Below, in pieces: positions 17,748 to 25,855 of a stretch of DNA of 64,000 bases; the stretch's first letter is position 1, and every line of letters begins with the position of its first letter. A program made the translations under genes and the position numbers. Under the pieces are notes generated by a model, which was not told the origin of the DNA, ran no database searches, and worked only from the letters and a program-made list of their open reading frames with translations. This DNA is from Bordetella trematum (GTDB lineage: Bacteria > Pseudomonadota > Gammaproteobacteria > Burkholderiales > Burkholderiaceae_B): NCBI RefSeq assembly GCF_900078335.1, contig NZ_FKBR01000050.1, positions 181,053-245,052 on the forward strand, written 5' to 3'.

Positions 17748-17912
17748 ATGCTTCACTATGCAGTTGTTTTCTTCGTGATCGCGATCATTGCCGCGGTGCT
17801 CGGCTTTGGCGGCATCGCCGCCGGTGCCGCCGGCATCGCCAAGATCCTGTTCTTCGTATTTCTGGTGCTGGCCCTGCTCTCCATCCTGAGCGGCGTGCTG
17901 CGCAAGAAATAG
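17748..17912 (+). CDS. DUF1328 (YtjA-like) small membrane protein
   Basis: 54 residues: [20 protein letters not shown], a glycine/alanine turn ([12 protein letters not shown]), then a second hydrophobic helix ending SGVLRKK. Two transmembrane helices with a positively charged C-terminus are the DUF1328/YtjA pattern. The Shine-Dalgarno GAGGAG stands 8 bases ahead of the ATG. It sits 38 bases after csbD and 67 bases before the BON gene. Its role is unknown, but it often occurs with CsbD and BON proteins in envelope-stress clusters. Confidence 0.9.
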   Translation: MLHYAVVFFVIAIIAAVLGFGGIAAGAAGIAKILFFVFLVLALLSILSGVLRKK

Positions 17913-17979
17913 CCCCCACCGCGCCCACCCGCCGGGTCCGGGCGCGGCCCCTCCCCCGCAAACGCAAAGGAGAACGTCC

Positions 17980-18315
17980 ATGACCATTTCCAAACTGATT
18001 GCCGCCATCACCCTGGGTAGCAGCGCCGCAGTGCTGGGCCTGAGCGCCCATGCCGCCGAGGCGCAGCCCAAGCAATCCGTCGGTGAATACACCAGCGACG
18101 CAGCGATCACGACCAAGGTCAAGGCCGCCATCGTAGGCGAGGCTGATCTGAGCGCCTTGGACATCGCGGTCGAGACCAACAACGGCGTGGTCACTCTGAG
18201 CGGCACGGTTGCCACGGGCGCGCAGGCCGAGCAGGCCGCCACCCTGACGCGTGGCATCGACGGCGTACAGCAGGTACGCAACGAGATCAAGGTGGATCCC
18301 ACCCGCGACAAATAA
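17980..18315 (+). CDS. Periplasmic BON-domain protein
   Basis: 111 residues with a signal peptide (MTISKLIAAITLGSSAAVLGLSAHA, cleaved near residue 25) followed by one BON domain: DAAITTKVKAAIVGE, ETNNGVVTLSGTV and GVQQVRNEIKV. BON domains bind phospholipid or peptidoglycan surfaces, and OsmY-type members protect the envelope in osmotic stress. Only one BON repeat is present, against two in OsmY. AAAGGAG precedes the start. It is last in the csbD cluster and is followed by a strong terminator. Confidence 0.92.
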   Translation: MTISKLIAAITLGSSAAVLGLSAHAAEAQPKQSVGEYTSDAAITTKVKAAIVGEADLSALDIAVETNNGVVTLSGTVATGAQAEQAATLTRGIDGVQQVRNEIKVDPTRDK

Positions 18316-18352
18316 GCCGGTGCATCGACGGCCTTGTCGTCACCCGGAATGA

Positions 18353-18383
18353 AAGCGGGCCTCCACAGCGAGGCCCGCTTTTT
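18353..18383 (+). terminator. Intrinsic terminator of the csbD-DUF1328-BON operon
   Basis: A 9-bp stem AGCGGGCCT / AGGCCCGCT with an 8-base loop is followed by five Ts, 38 bases after the BON stop. The convergent PhzF-like gene ends at 18400, so the hairpin may serve both directions. Confidence 0.85.
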
Positions 18384-18399
18384 CATGCCTGCCCCGGCG

Positions 18400-19266
18400 T
18401 CAGGGCAGATGCACCACCCCCTCGCCCAGGCCGATCACCTCGCCACCGACATGGATCTCGCCGCCTGCGCCAAGATCCAGATACAGCCGGCAGGGCCGCC
18501 CCATCTGATCGCCCTGTTCCACCACCACCCCGCCGGCAATGGCGCGGCCCTGACCCAACAGCCAGCCACCCAGGTTGGCGCAGGCCGAGCCCGTGCCGGG
18601 ATCTTCCATGACCCCGCTGCCCTTGACCGCGAAGTAACGCGCGCTCACGACCTCCCGGCCCTGACGCCGCTCACCGGTGAAGGCCACCGGGTAAAGCACG
18701 CAGCGTCCATCCCGGGCTGCTTCCCAGCGATCGATGTCGCGCGGCTGCACCTGTTGCACCGCTTGCGCCGACACCAGCGGGACCACGCACTGCTCCACCC
18801 CGGTGTCGACCCACATCGGCTCCCCCGCCAGCGCTTCGACGGGCAGCCCGAGGCTGGCTGCCACCTGCTCGCGCGACCGCGCACAAGGGCGCTGGCGCAG
18901 GCGGGCCGCTCCGGGCGCAGCCAGGGTCCAGATTGCCCCGCGAGCCGAGACCGGCACCGCCCCGGCCGCCAGCTCCAGCGTCACCTCGCCGTCGCGGGCG
19001 ACGCCAAGCTGCTGCAATACCCAGGCGGTGCCCAGCGAAGGATGGCCGGCGAACGGCATCTCGTGCGTCGGCGTCATGATGCGCACCTTTGCATGCCCCG
19101 CGGCGCGCTCCAGCACGAACGTGGTTTCAGAGAGGTTGAATTGCAGCGCCAGCGCCCGCATGTCGGCATCCGACATGCCCCGGGCGTCCTCGAACACACA
19201 AAGGGGATTGCCGCCGAACAGCGATTCGGCGAAGACATTGACCAGGCGGTAGCGAAAATCGGCCAT
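18400..19266 (-). CDS. PhzF-family isomerase/epimerase-like protein
   Basis: 288 residues with the two-lobed diaminopimelate-epimerase-like fold of PhzF proteins. Landmarks: YRLVNVFAESLFGGNPLCVF at the start, NLSETTF with the presumed catalytic glutamate near residue 47, PFAGHPSLGTA in the first lobe, and EDPGTGSACANLGGW in the second. The family includes phenazine biosynthesis isomerases, but most members have unknown substrates. No phenazine genes are nearby, so phenazine synthesis is not implied. It starts at the ATG at 19266 with a weak Shine-Dalgarno. It is a single gene between the csbD cluster and ftrD. Confidence 0.88.
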   Translation of the reverse strand: MADFRYRLVNVFAESLFGGNPLCVFEDARGMSDADMRALALQFNLSETTFVLERAAGHAKVRIMTPTHEMPFAGHPSLGTAWVLQQLGVARDGEVTLELAAGAVPVSARGAIWTLAAPGAARLRQRPCARSREQVAASLGLPVEALAGEPMWVDTGVEQCVVPLVSAQAVQQVQPRDIDRWEAARDGRCVLYPVAFTGERRQGREVVSARYFAVKGSGVMEDPGTGSACANLGGWLLGQGRAIAGGVVVEQGDQMGRPCRLYLDLGAGGEIHVGGEVIGLGEGVVHLP

Positions 19267-19350
19267 ACGGGCAGGTTCCGGTAAACGATGAACGAGCCCG
19301 TACTATATCGGCCGCCCAGGGCGGCCGACAGGTACAGCTGCTTGCGGTTT

Positions 19351-20730
19351 TCACCAGGCCACGAAGAACAGCCACCAGGCCACACAGAACGGCGCCAGGC
19401 CGACACCCGCCACGCACCACGCCAAAGCGCGGCGCAATGGGCTGGCGGGCCGGCGCAGCAAGATCCGCCCCAGCAATCGCAGGGTCCAGACCAGCGCGAG
19501 GGTCAGCAGGGTGAAGCGCAAGGGCAGCACCCAGCTGGTGCCGACCCCTTCGTGCTTGAGCAACGTGACAGTGGTGGCCGACAGCCCCAGGAACACCCCC
19601 ACCCCGGCACAGGGAATCAAGGCCTGTGCCAGCTTGTGCACCCCCGCCATCGGCGTGGCGGCCTGGGCTGGCGGCGCCAGGCGGTTGGCCAGCCACAACG
19701 CCACGAAGCTCGCTCCCCCGACGCAGACGACCGCCCCCACCACGAACGTCAGGATGCCCAGGCCGTCCAGCCAGGAAAAGCTGTCGTTCACCTCGGGGTA
19801 GTGCGTCAGGATGAACCAGGGCGCGTTATCGATCAGCGGCCAGGTGATGTCCTGCCCGATGAGCCAGGTCGCCAGCCATTGCTTGAACGTGACGAACCAG
19901 GGACTGGCGCTCCAGAGGAAAGCGCCGATGGCAACACCCATCAGGCCGAAGCAGATCAAGGCGGTCTGCCACGCATCCCCCTGGGCCAGATGCACGATTT
20001 CGGCCTCGGGCGAGCGCGGCGTCAACGCAATGGCGCCCCGGTAATCGCTGCAGCGCCCGCACATATGACACTCGCCCGCACCCTTCATGTGGCGCAAGGG
20101 CACCAGCGGTGCACAGTTGATGGGCTCGATGCGTATCACCGGATGTCGCCAGGCTTGTTCGTCGACCTTGTAATGCCAGGGGGCCAGCTTGGCCAGCAGA
20201 TTGAAGACACCGTTGACCGGGCAGAGATAGCGGCACCAGACGCGCTTGCTGCGGCCGTAGCGAAATCCCACGATCATGGCCGCCACGGTCGAGCCACCCA
20301 GGATGGCCAGCACGGCCAGCGGATACTGGTAAACGCTCACCAGCTGACCGTAGACCGTGGTGAGCACAAAGGCCACGAAGGGCCAGCCGCCCCAGCGCAT
20401 CCATTTCGGGATGGCGCGTCCCTCACCGCGCTCGCTGGCCCATTCGGTCAGCATGCCTTCCGGACAGAGCCAGCCGCACCAGGCACGGCCCAGCAGCGGC
20501 ATCGACACCAGCACGAAGGGCCACCACACGCCCCAGAAGGCAAACTGCGCCAGCACGGTCAGGTTGTTGAAGACCGATGCCGTATAGTCCGGCAAGGGCA
20601 GGAAAGGGGGGACCAGCAACAGAAAGGCGTAAATGGCGACAATGCCCCACTGCAGCTTGCGCAACAGCGAGGCATGATCACGAAGGAAATCGGCCAGGCG
20701 GGCCGTCATGCGGCCCAGCGAAGAAACCAT
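19351..20730 (-). CDS. ftrD: FtrD, polyferredoxin-like membrane protein of ferrous iron uptake
   Basis: 459 residues, at least six transmembrane segments, with ferredoxin-type cysteine clusters: CGWLCPEG near 84-91, CRYLCPVNG near 166-174 and CHMCGRC near 221-227. In Bordetella FtrD is proposed to pass electrons for the iron oxidation/reduction step coupled to the FtrC permease. It resembles NapH/CcoG-type proteins, but the position directly after FTR1-type permease, cupredoxin and P19-type genes makes FtrD the right name. It is last of the four-gene operon, 27 bases after ftrC. Confidence 0.92.
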   Translation of the reverse strand: MVSSLGRMTARLADFLRDHASLLRKLQWGIVAIYAFLLLVPPFLPLPDYTASVFNNLTVLAQFAFWGVWWPFVLVSMPLLGRAWCGWLCPEGMLTEWASERGEGRAIPKWMRWGGWPFVAFVLTTVYGQLVSVYQYPLAVLAILGGSTVAAMIVGFRYGRSKRVWCRYLCPVNGVFNLLAKLAPWHYKVDEQAWRHPVIRIEPINCAPLVPLRHMKGAGECHMCGRCSDYRGAIALTPRSPEAEIVHLAQGDAWQTALICFGLMGVAIGAFLWSASPWFVTFKQWLATWLIGQDITWPLIDNAPWFILTHYPEVNDSFSWLDGLGILTFVVGAVVCVGGASFVALWLANRLAPPAQAATPMAGVHKLAQALIPCAGVGVFLGLSATTVTLLKHEGVGTSWVLPLRFTLLTLALVWTLRLLGRILLRRPASPLRRALAWCVAGVGLAPFCVAWWLFFVAW

Positions 20731-20757
20731 GATGCAATCCTGTGAGCGGAAAACCTC

Positions 20758-21591
20758 TTAGCGGGCAGGCGCCCCGACGCGGCGGTCCGCGCGGCGCAAC
20801 AGCGCCCACACGACCAGCCAGTACGCCAGCCAGAGCAGCACCGAACTGAGTGCCGGGTAGGCGCGATAGCCCGCAAAGTCAGCCAGAATCTTGCCCACGC
20901 CGCTGCTGTCATCGAGCAGCCAGGCGCTGTCCCAGACCGGATCGATCAGGGTCGGCAACACATCCAGCGAAATCAGGTGATCCAGGCCGCCGACCAGCAA
21001 GGCGCCGGCCAACAGCAGAAGCAACACTTCGGTAATGCGGAAGAAGCGTCGCCAGGTAATCAGCTTTCCGCCCAGCTGCAACAGCCAGAACGTCACCAGG
21101 GCGACGACGAAACCCCCCAGCCCGGCCAGCGCCAGCATCGCGGGGCTGCCGCCATCGCGGGCCGCAGCCACCGTGCCGTAGAGAAACACCACCGTCTCGC
21201 TGCCCTCGCGGGCCACGGCGATCATCACCAGCACCAGCACGCCCCACCAGCTGTCGTGCTCGGCGGAGGCGCGCGCGCCGGACTCCAGCTCATTCTTGAG
21301 CGTGCGGCCATGGCGCCGCATCCAGACGACCATCTGCACCACCAGCACGCAGGCCAGCAGCGACATCCCGGCCTGGAACCACTCCTGGCCGGTATCGCTC
21401 AGCCACTCGGAGACGCCCAGCAGCACCAGCGCCAGCATGACGGCCAGCCCGAGCCCTGCCGCCACGCCCCCCCAGAGATAGGGCAGGCCACGACGGCCCT
21501 GGGGCGTCGCACGCAGCCACGAGTACAGAATGCCCACCACCAGCAGGGCTTCGACGCTTTCGCGCCAGACAATGAATGCAACCTGTTCCAT
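20758..21591 (-). CDS. ftrC: FtrC, FTR1-family high-affinity iron permease
   Basis: 277 residues, seven hydrophobic segments. The two REXXE-type iron-binding motifs of FTR1/EfeU permeases are R10-ESVE (RESVEALL) and REGSE at 128-132. The protein is the inner-membrane channel that moves oxidised iron into the cytoplasm. It follows ftrB after 15 bases and precedes ftrD, in the FtrABCD order. The length fits bacterial FTR1 proteins without the extra periplasmic domain found in EfeU-type fusions. Confidence 0.94.
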   Translation of the reverse strand: MEQVAFIVWRESVEALLVVGILYSWLRATPQGRRGLPYLWGGVAAGLGLAVMLALVLLGVSEWLSDTGQEWFQAGMSLLACVLVVQMVVWMRRHGRTLKNELESGARASAEHDSWWGVLVLVMIAVAREGSETVVFLYGTVAAARDGGSPAMLALAGLGGFVVALVTFWLLQLGGKLITWRRFFRITEVLLLLLAGALLVGGLDHLISLDVLPTLIDPVWDSAWLLDDSSGVGKILADFAGYRAYPALSSVLLWLAYWLVVWALLRRADRRVGAPAR

Positions 21592-21606
21592 AACGCCCGT
21601 CCGGGC

Positions 21607-21945
21607 TCAATCCTTGGGCTTGACGACCAGCGTCCCTTTCACGTCGGGGTGAAAGTCGTCGAAAAAGGGATACTCGCCGGGCCGGGAAATCGTGATCACG
21701 ACGAACGATCTGACCCCTGGCCCAAGCACTTTCTCCTTGCGCAGCGGGATGCTCTCGAACTCGACCGGCTCGTTGCTTGCGTTGACGAGTTCAATCTTGA
21801 AGCGGCCGGCCGGCACCTCCAGCCGCGCCGGCTCGAAAGTGCCATCCGGCTTGAACGTGAGCGTGAATGTCGGCAGGTCCGAAGCCTGCGCGCTCAACGG
21901 CCCGCCCAGCAACATCGCAAACAGAAACGCCCACAGGATGCGCAC
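21607..21945 (-). CDS. ftrB: FtrB, periplasmic cupredoxin-like protein
   Basis: 112 residues with a signal peptide (MRILWAFLFAMLLGGPLSAQA, cleavage near 21-22). The mature part is a single cupredoxin-like beta-sandwich (FTLTFKPDGTFEPARLEVPAGRFKIELVNAS...GEYPFFDDFHPDVKGTLVV). FtrB is proposed to oxidise Fe(II) in the periplasm for the permease. Typical type 1 copper ligands are not obvious apart from the histidine in DDFHPD. It starts 2 bases after the ftrA stop, so translation is probably coupled. Confidence 0.9.
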   Translation of the reverse strand: MRILWAFLFAMLLGGPLSAQASDLPTFTLTFKPDGTFEPARLEVPAGRFKIELVNASNEPVEFESIPLRKEKVLGPGVRSFVVITISRPGEYPFFDDFHPDVKGTLVVKPKD

Positions 21946-21947
21946 GA

Positions 21948-22487
21948 TCAGTACCCACCCTTCTTGCCGGTGCCGGCGTAGACGAACTCATATTCCAGCT
22001 GGATCGGATCGAACCACGGACCCACCCCAGTCTCTTTGTCGATGTGACGCCCGAAGTGCGCCATCTTGTTGGCCGTCGGCGGCAGAATGGTGTACTTGAG
22101 CTGGTACTTGCCCGGGCCTTCGAGCTTGATGTTTTCGCCATAGTGCGGGCCATCGTTGGCCACCATCGGCATCAGTTCGCCCTTTTGCACGTTCTGGCTG
22201 CCCACCTTCTGGATTTCGTAATTCACCACCAGGTAGGGCATCCATTCGCCCTCGGGAAAACCCGTCGGGTTGTTGGCCAGGGCATGGATGTCGGCTTCCA
22301 GGTGGATGTCCGAGTCCTTGGCCGGGCGCATCATTCCCGGCGGATCCATCTCGACCGGCTGCAGGTAGACCGCACCGATTTCCATGCCGCCTTTCTCGAC
22401 CGGCTTGCCGATCGGGTACTCGACGGCCTGAGCGGCACCGGAGACAGTCATTGCGGCCAGGGCCAGCCAGAGGGCTTTCTTCAACAT
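21948..22487 (-). CDS. ftrA: FtrA, P19-type periplasmic iron-binding protein
   Basis: 179 residues from the ATG at 22487, preceded by GAGGAAAAG. A signal peptide ends near GAAQA-VEYP (residue 21). The mature protein matches the P19/Tpd iron-transport family: YPIGKPVEKGGMEIGAVYLQPVEM, PAKDSDIHLEADIHA with metal-binding histidines and acids, FPEGEWMPYLVVNYEI, and GPHYGENIKL. It binds iron (and copper) in the periplasm and hands it to FtrB/FtrC. First gene of the ftr operon, downstream of an AT-rich Fur-like region and separated from phaR by a terminator. Confidence 0.94.
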   Translation of the reverse strand: MLKKALWLALAAMTVSGAAQAVEYPIGKPVEKGGMEIGAVYLQPVEMDPPGMMRPAKDSDIHLEADIHALANNPTGFPEGEWMPYLVVNYEIQKVGSQNVQKGELMPMVANDGPHYGENIKLEGPGKYQLKYTILPPTANKMAHFGRHIDKETGVGPWFDPIQLEYEFVYAGTGKKGGY

Positions 22488-22530
22488 GGGCTTTTCCTCG
22501 GTAAGTGTCAGCTTACGAAAGCAATCTAAA

Positions 22531-22556
22531 TAATAAGTGTTCTTATTAATGATAAA
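22531..22556 (-). promoter_or_regulatory. Candidate Fur operator upstream of ftrA
   Basis: An AT-rich island in GC-rich DNA, with an AATAAG / CTTATT dyad (4-base spacer) followed by TTAATGATAA. It lies 44-69 bases ahead of the ftrA ATG. The match to the 19-bp Fur consensus is only moderate, much weaker than the box upstream of fecI. Iron control of ftr in Bordetella is established knowledge; the exact site is inference. Confidence 0.4.
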
Positions 22557-22597
22557 AGCGCAGCGCTGACAGCCTCCTGAATTTTTCGGCCCTTCAG

Positions 22598-22626
22598 AAA
22601 ACAAAAGGGCGCTCCAGAGAGCGCCC
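22598..22626 (-). terminator. Intrinsic terminator of the pha block
   Basis: On the minus strand an 8-bp stem GGGCGCTC / GAGCGCCC with a 4-base loop is followed by TTTTGTTTT. It lies 20 bases beyond the phaR stop and separates phaR from ftrA. Confidence 0.85.
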
Positions 22627-22645
22627 AAGGCATTTACAGACGGTT

Positions 22646-23203
22646 TTACTTTCGGCCGCCCTGTCCCGGCGGGAAAGGAAAGTTGGAGAACATCGCCCGC
22701 GTCTGATCTTGCATCTGGTCCTGCATCTGCACGAACAGGTTTTTGCTCTGGTCGATGTAGTTGTTCATCATCTTCTGCAGCATCGGCGTCTGCACATTCA
22801 TGAACTGCGTCCAGGCCTCGGGGCCGAACTGACTGCCGTACAGGCCCTTGGACTGCTCCGCCATACGCTGCTGGATCTCGATGAAGGCCTGGATGTTCTT
22901 CTCCAGGTAGGAGCCCATGATGCCCTGCATGGCGTGGCCATAGAAACGGATGATCTGCGCCAGCATGCTTGCCGAGAACATCGGCATGCCGCCGCCCTCT
23001 TCTTCGAGGATGATCTGCAGCAGAATGCTCCGGGTCAGATCCTCGCCGCTCTTGGCATCGACCACCTGGAACACTTCGTCGGCCAGCACCAGCTGCTTGA
23101 CGTCGGCCAGCGTGATGTAGGTGCTGGTCTGCGTGTCGTACAAGCGGCGATTCGGGTACTTCTTGATCAGACGCTGGGGCGCGTCAGATTGTGCTTGGGT
23201 CAT
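22646..23203 (-). CDS. phaR: PhaR, polyhydroxyalkanoate synthesis repressor
   Basis: 185 residues from the ATG at 23203 (GGTGA six bases ahead; a GTG three codons upstream is possible). The N-terminal PHB_acc_N domain is unmistakable: LIKKYPNRRLYDTQTSTYITLADVKQLV. The PHB accumulation regulatory repeats follow (LLQIILEEEGG, MLAQIIRFYGHAMQ, YLEKNIQAF) and a Gln/Met-rich C-terminus. PhaR binds both DNA and PHB granules, repressing phasin genes until polymer appears. It is the last of phaC-phaB-phaR on the same strand, 86 bases after phaB. Confidence 0.95.
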   Translation of the reverse strand: MTQAQSDAPQRLIKKYPNRRLYDTQTSTYITLADVKQLVLADEVFQVVDAKSGEDLTRSILLQIILEEEGGGMPMFSASMLAQIIRFYGHAMQGIMGSYLEKNIQAFIEIQQRMAEQSKGLYGSQFGPEAWTQFMNVQTPMLQKMMNNYIDQSKNLFVQMQDQMQDQTRAMFSNFPFPPGQGGRK

Positions 23204-23289
23204 GGCGGTCACCAGGATCGATATTTTTCAAATCTAAACTATTTTACGTGCTTTGCCGGACCGGCGCTGGCCGGCCCGGTCAAGCGGCG

Positions 23290-24027
23290 TCAGCCCATGT
23301 GCAGGCCGCCGTTGAGCGAGAAGTCCGCTCCGGTGGCAAAGCCCGACTCGTCGCTGGCCAGCCAGGAGCAGATCGAGGCGATCTCTTCGGGCGAGCCCAG
23401 GCGGCGCACCGGGATGGTCGCCACGATCTTCTCCAGCACATCGGGGCGGATGGCGCGCACCATGTCGGTACCGATATAACCCGGCGAGATGGTGTTGACC
23501 GTGACGCCCTTGCTGGCGACCTCCTGGGCCAGCGCCATCGTGAAACCGTGAATGCCGGCCTTGGCGGTGGAGTAGTTGGTCTGCCCGAACTGGCCCTTCT
23601 GCCCGTTGACGGAACTGATGTTGATGATTCGCCCCCATTGGCGCTCGACCATGGGGTCGATGACCTGCTTGGTGACGTTGAACAGGCTGTTCAGGTTGGT
23701 GTCGATCACGGCGCGCCAGTCATCGACCGTCATTTTGCGGAACAGGCCGTCACGCGTGATGCCGGCATTGTTGACCAGCACATCGACCTCGCCCAGTTCG
23801 GCGCGGACACGATCGAAGGCCTCGACAGTGGAATCCCAATCCGAGACGTTGCCTACCGAGGCATAAAAGGTATAACCCTGGGCTGCCTGCTCATCCAACC
23901 ATTGCTGGTAATTGCGGCTCGGGCCGCAACCGGCGACCACGCGGAAGCCGTCCTTGGCAAGGCGCTGGCAAATAGAGGTCCCGATGCCACCCATGCCGCC
24001 CGTCACATACGCCAGTTTTCCGCTCAT
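23290..24027 (-). CDS. phaB: Acetoacetyl-CoA reductase
   Basis: 245 residues; NADPH-dependent short-chain dehydrogenase giving (R)-3-hydroxybutyryl-CoA for PHB synthesis. Visible motifs: cofactor loop TGGMGGIG (9-16), NNAG (86-89), catalytic S139, Y152 and K156 (YSTAKAG), and PGYIGTDMV. The PhaB-type features RVVAGCGPSRN and NTNLNSLFNVTK separate it from the closely related FabG. It lies 61 bases after phaC and before phaR. The beta-ketothiolase phaA that often completes this block is not here and must be supplied elsewhere. Confidence 0.95.
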   Translation of the reverse strand: MSGKLAYVTGGMGGIGTSICQRLAKDGFRVVAGCGPSRNYQQWLDEQAAQGYTFYASVGNVSDWDSTVEAFDRVRAELGEVDVLVNNAGITRDGLFRKMTVDDWRAVIDTNLNSLFNVTKQVIDPMVERQWGRIINISSVNGQKGQFGQTNYSTAKAGIHGFTMALAQEVASKGVTVNTISPGYIGTDMVRAIRPDVLEKIVATIPVRRLGSPEEIASICSWLASDESGFATGADFSLNGGLHMG

Positions 24028-24088
24028 TTTGACTTCCTCCTATTCGACCCGCTCAGATTGATAATCACCAGATAATTGCTGCGGACGA

Positions 24089-25714
24089 TCAGGTCGCCCG
24101 CACTTTCACATAGCGCCCGGGCGCGGGCTCGATGGGCGGATAGGCCTTGCTGCCGGCCGCGCGCGGCGCTGCCACGCGCCTGCCCGCATGCGGGGCCAGC
24201 CAGTCCAGCCAGTCCGGCCACCAGCTGCCGGGATGTTCATCGGCCTCGGCCAGCCAGGCCTGGGGATCGCCCGGCAGGGGCTGGAGCTCGTCGCAGCACC
24301 AGTAGCTGCGGCGCTGCTTGGCCGGCGGATTGATCACCCCCGCAATATGCCCGGAAGCCCCCAGCACGAAGCGCGCCGGGCCGCGCAGCACCTGCGTGGA
24401 GGCATAGGCGGCCTGCCACGGCACGATGTGATCCTCGCGCGAGCCGTAGATGTAGGCCGGCATGGTCAGGCGGGTAAGGTCAAGGCCGACGCCGCCGGCC
24501 TGCGTGCCGCCCGGCACTTTCAGATTGTTCTCAAGATAGGTATTGCGGAAATACCAGGTGAAAAAGGGACCCGGCAGATTGGTGCTGTCGGCGTTCCAGA
24601 AGAGCAGGTCGAACGCCGGCGGCGTCTGGCCTTTCAGGTAGTTGGACACCACATAGTTCCAGACCAGCTCGTTGGGCCGCAAAAAAGAGAAGGTGGTCGC
24701 CAGGTCGCGCGCCGGCATCAGGCCGCCCTGCCCCATCTGCTGCTCTCGCAGCAGGGCATGCGCCTCGTCGACAAACACCTTGAGCACGCCCGTGTCGTGG
24801 AAATCCAGCAGCGAGGTCAACAGGGTCAGCGAGGCCACCGGCTTGTGCCCCCGCGCCTCGGCCAGCGCCAGGGCTGAGGCGAGCATGGTGCCGCCCACGC
24901 AGAAGCCCAACGCGTTGACCTGCTTCTGACCGGTTATCTCGCTGGCCACGGACAGCGCGGGCAACACGGCCTCGTCGAGGTAGTCGCTCCAGGTGGCGCG
25001 CGCCACATCGTCGGGATCGCCCTCCAGCGGGTTGCGCCACGAAACGATGAAGACCGTATGCCCGGCCTGCACGGCATGCCGCACGAAGGAATTCTCGGGC
25101 TGCAGGTCCAGAATGTAGTACTTGTTGATGTTGGGCGGCACCACCACCAGCGGGCGCGCATGCACGCGCGCCGTCAGCGGCGCGTACTGGATGAGCTGCA
25201 TGAGACGGTTTTCGTAGACCACCTCGCCCGCGGTCGTCGCGACGTTGCGCCCGATTTCGAAATGGCTTTCGTCGGTCTGTGTGATGCGCCCCTTCTTCAG
25301 GTCCGCCATCAGGTTGGCCAGCCCGGCAGTCAGGGCCTTGCCGCCACTGTCGATGATGGCCTGCTGCGCATCGGGATTGAAGGCCAGGAAGTTGGCCGGC
25401 GACAGCGCATCGACCCACTGCATGACGGAGAAACGCAGACGACTGCGTACCGGCTCACTGACCTGCGCGGCCTCGACCATCCGGTTCAGGGTGCGGGCCG
25501 ACAGCAGGTAGGCATGCGCCATCAGCAGGCGCTGACCATCGGCAAGCCAGGCCGGGCTGGAAAAGCGGCGATCCGCAGGCGCGCCCAGTTCGCCGCGTTG
25601 GGCCAGGTCGCAGATGCGCAGCCACTCTTGGGAAAACTCGGCCTGGATATCTGCCAGGGCTTGCGGCGCCATGCTTACCGAACCAGGCCATGAGGGAGAA
25701 ATTTGGACGGTCAC
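24089..25714 (-). CDS. phaC: Class I poly(3-hydroxyalkanoate) synthase
   Basis: 541 residues. Polymerises (R)-3-hydroxyacyl-CoA into PHA on the granule surface. An alpha/beta-hydrolase fold with lipase-like box GFCVGG; catalytic cysteine C272. The partner Asp is in SREDHIVPW and the His in SGHIAGVIN. The hallmark NKYYILDLQPENSFVRHAV and WRNP segments are present. The GTG at 25714 is chosen because AAGGTG sits five bases ahead of it; an internal ATG at 25672 is the alternative. First gene of phaC-phaB-phaR; an FNR-type box lies 128 bases upstream. Confidence 0.95.
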   Translation of the reverse strand: MTVQISPSWPGSVSMAPQALADIQAEFSQEWLRICDLAQRGELGAPADRRFSSPAWLADGQRLLMAHAYLLSARTLNRMVEAAQVSEPVRSRLRFSVMQWVDALSPANFLAFNPDAQQAIIDSGGKALTAGLANLMADLKKGRITQTDESHFEIGRNVATTAGEVVYENRLMQLIQYAPLTARVHARPLVVVPPNINKYYILDLQPENSFVRHAVQAGHTVFIVSWRNPLEGDPDDVARATWSDYLDEAVLPALSVASEITGQKQVNALGFCVGGTMLASALALAEARGHKPVASLTLLTSLLDFHDTGVLKVFVDEAHALLREQQMGQGGLMPARDLATTFSFLRPNELVWNYVVSNYLKGQTPPAFDLLFWNADSTNLPGPFFTWYFRNTYLENNLKVPGGTQAGGVGLDLTRLTMPAYIYGSREDHIVPWQAAYASTQVLRGPARFVLGASGHIAGVINPPAKQRRSYWCCDELQPLPGDPQAWLAEADEHPGSWWPDWLDWLAPHAGRRVAAPRAAGSKAYPPIEPAPGRYVKVRAT

Positions 25715-25841
25715 TTCGACACCTTGTTATCGGAACTGCGCGCTTTGATGGTCTATCCGGCCCCCTGGCCTGTCAATCCGGGTAATCCAAGGCCAGGCGG
25801 GAGCATACCCCATGCGCTTGAATGCTCGGGCTGGGCCCGAT

Positions 25842-25855
25842 TTGACTTAGATCAA
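25842..25855. promoter_or_regulatory. FNR/ANR-type box upstream of phaC
   Basis: TTGACTTAGATCAA matches the FNR/ANR consensus TTGATnnnnATCAA at nine of ten fixed positions. It stands 128 bases ahead of the phaC GTG and overlaps the stop of pgeF. Its placement suggests low-oxygen control of the pha operon (inference). Nothing else obvious lies in 25715-25841. Confidence 0.55.

Noticed and set aside
18400-19266. Phenazine biosynthesis
   Set aside because: The PhzF-like gene stands alone with no other phenazine genes; the family is broad and mostly unrelated to phenazines.
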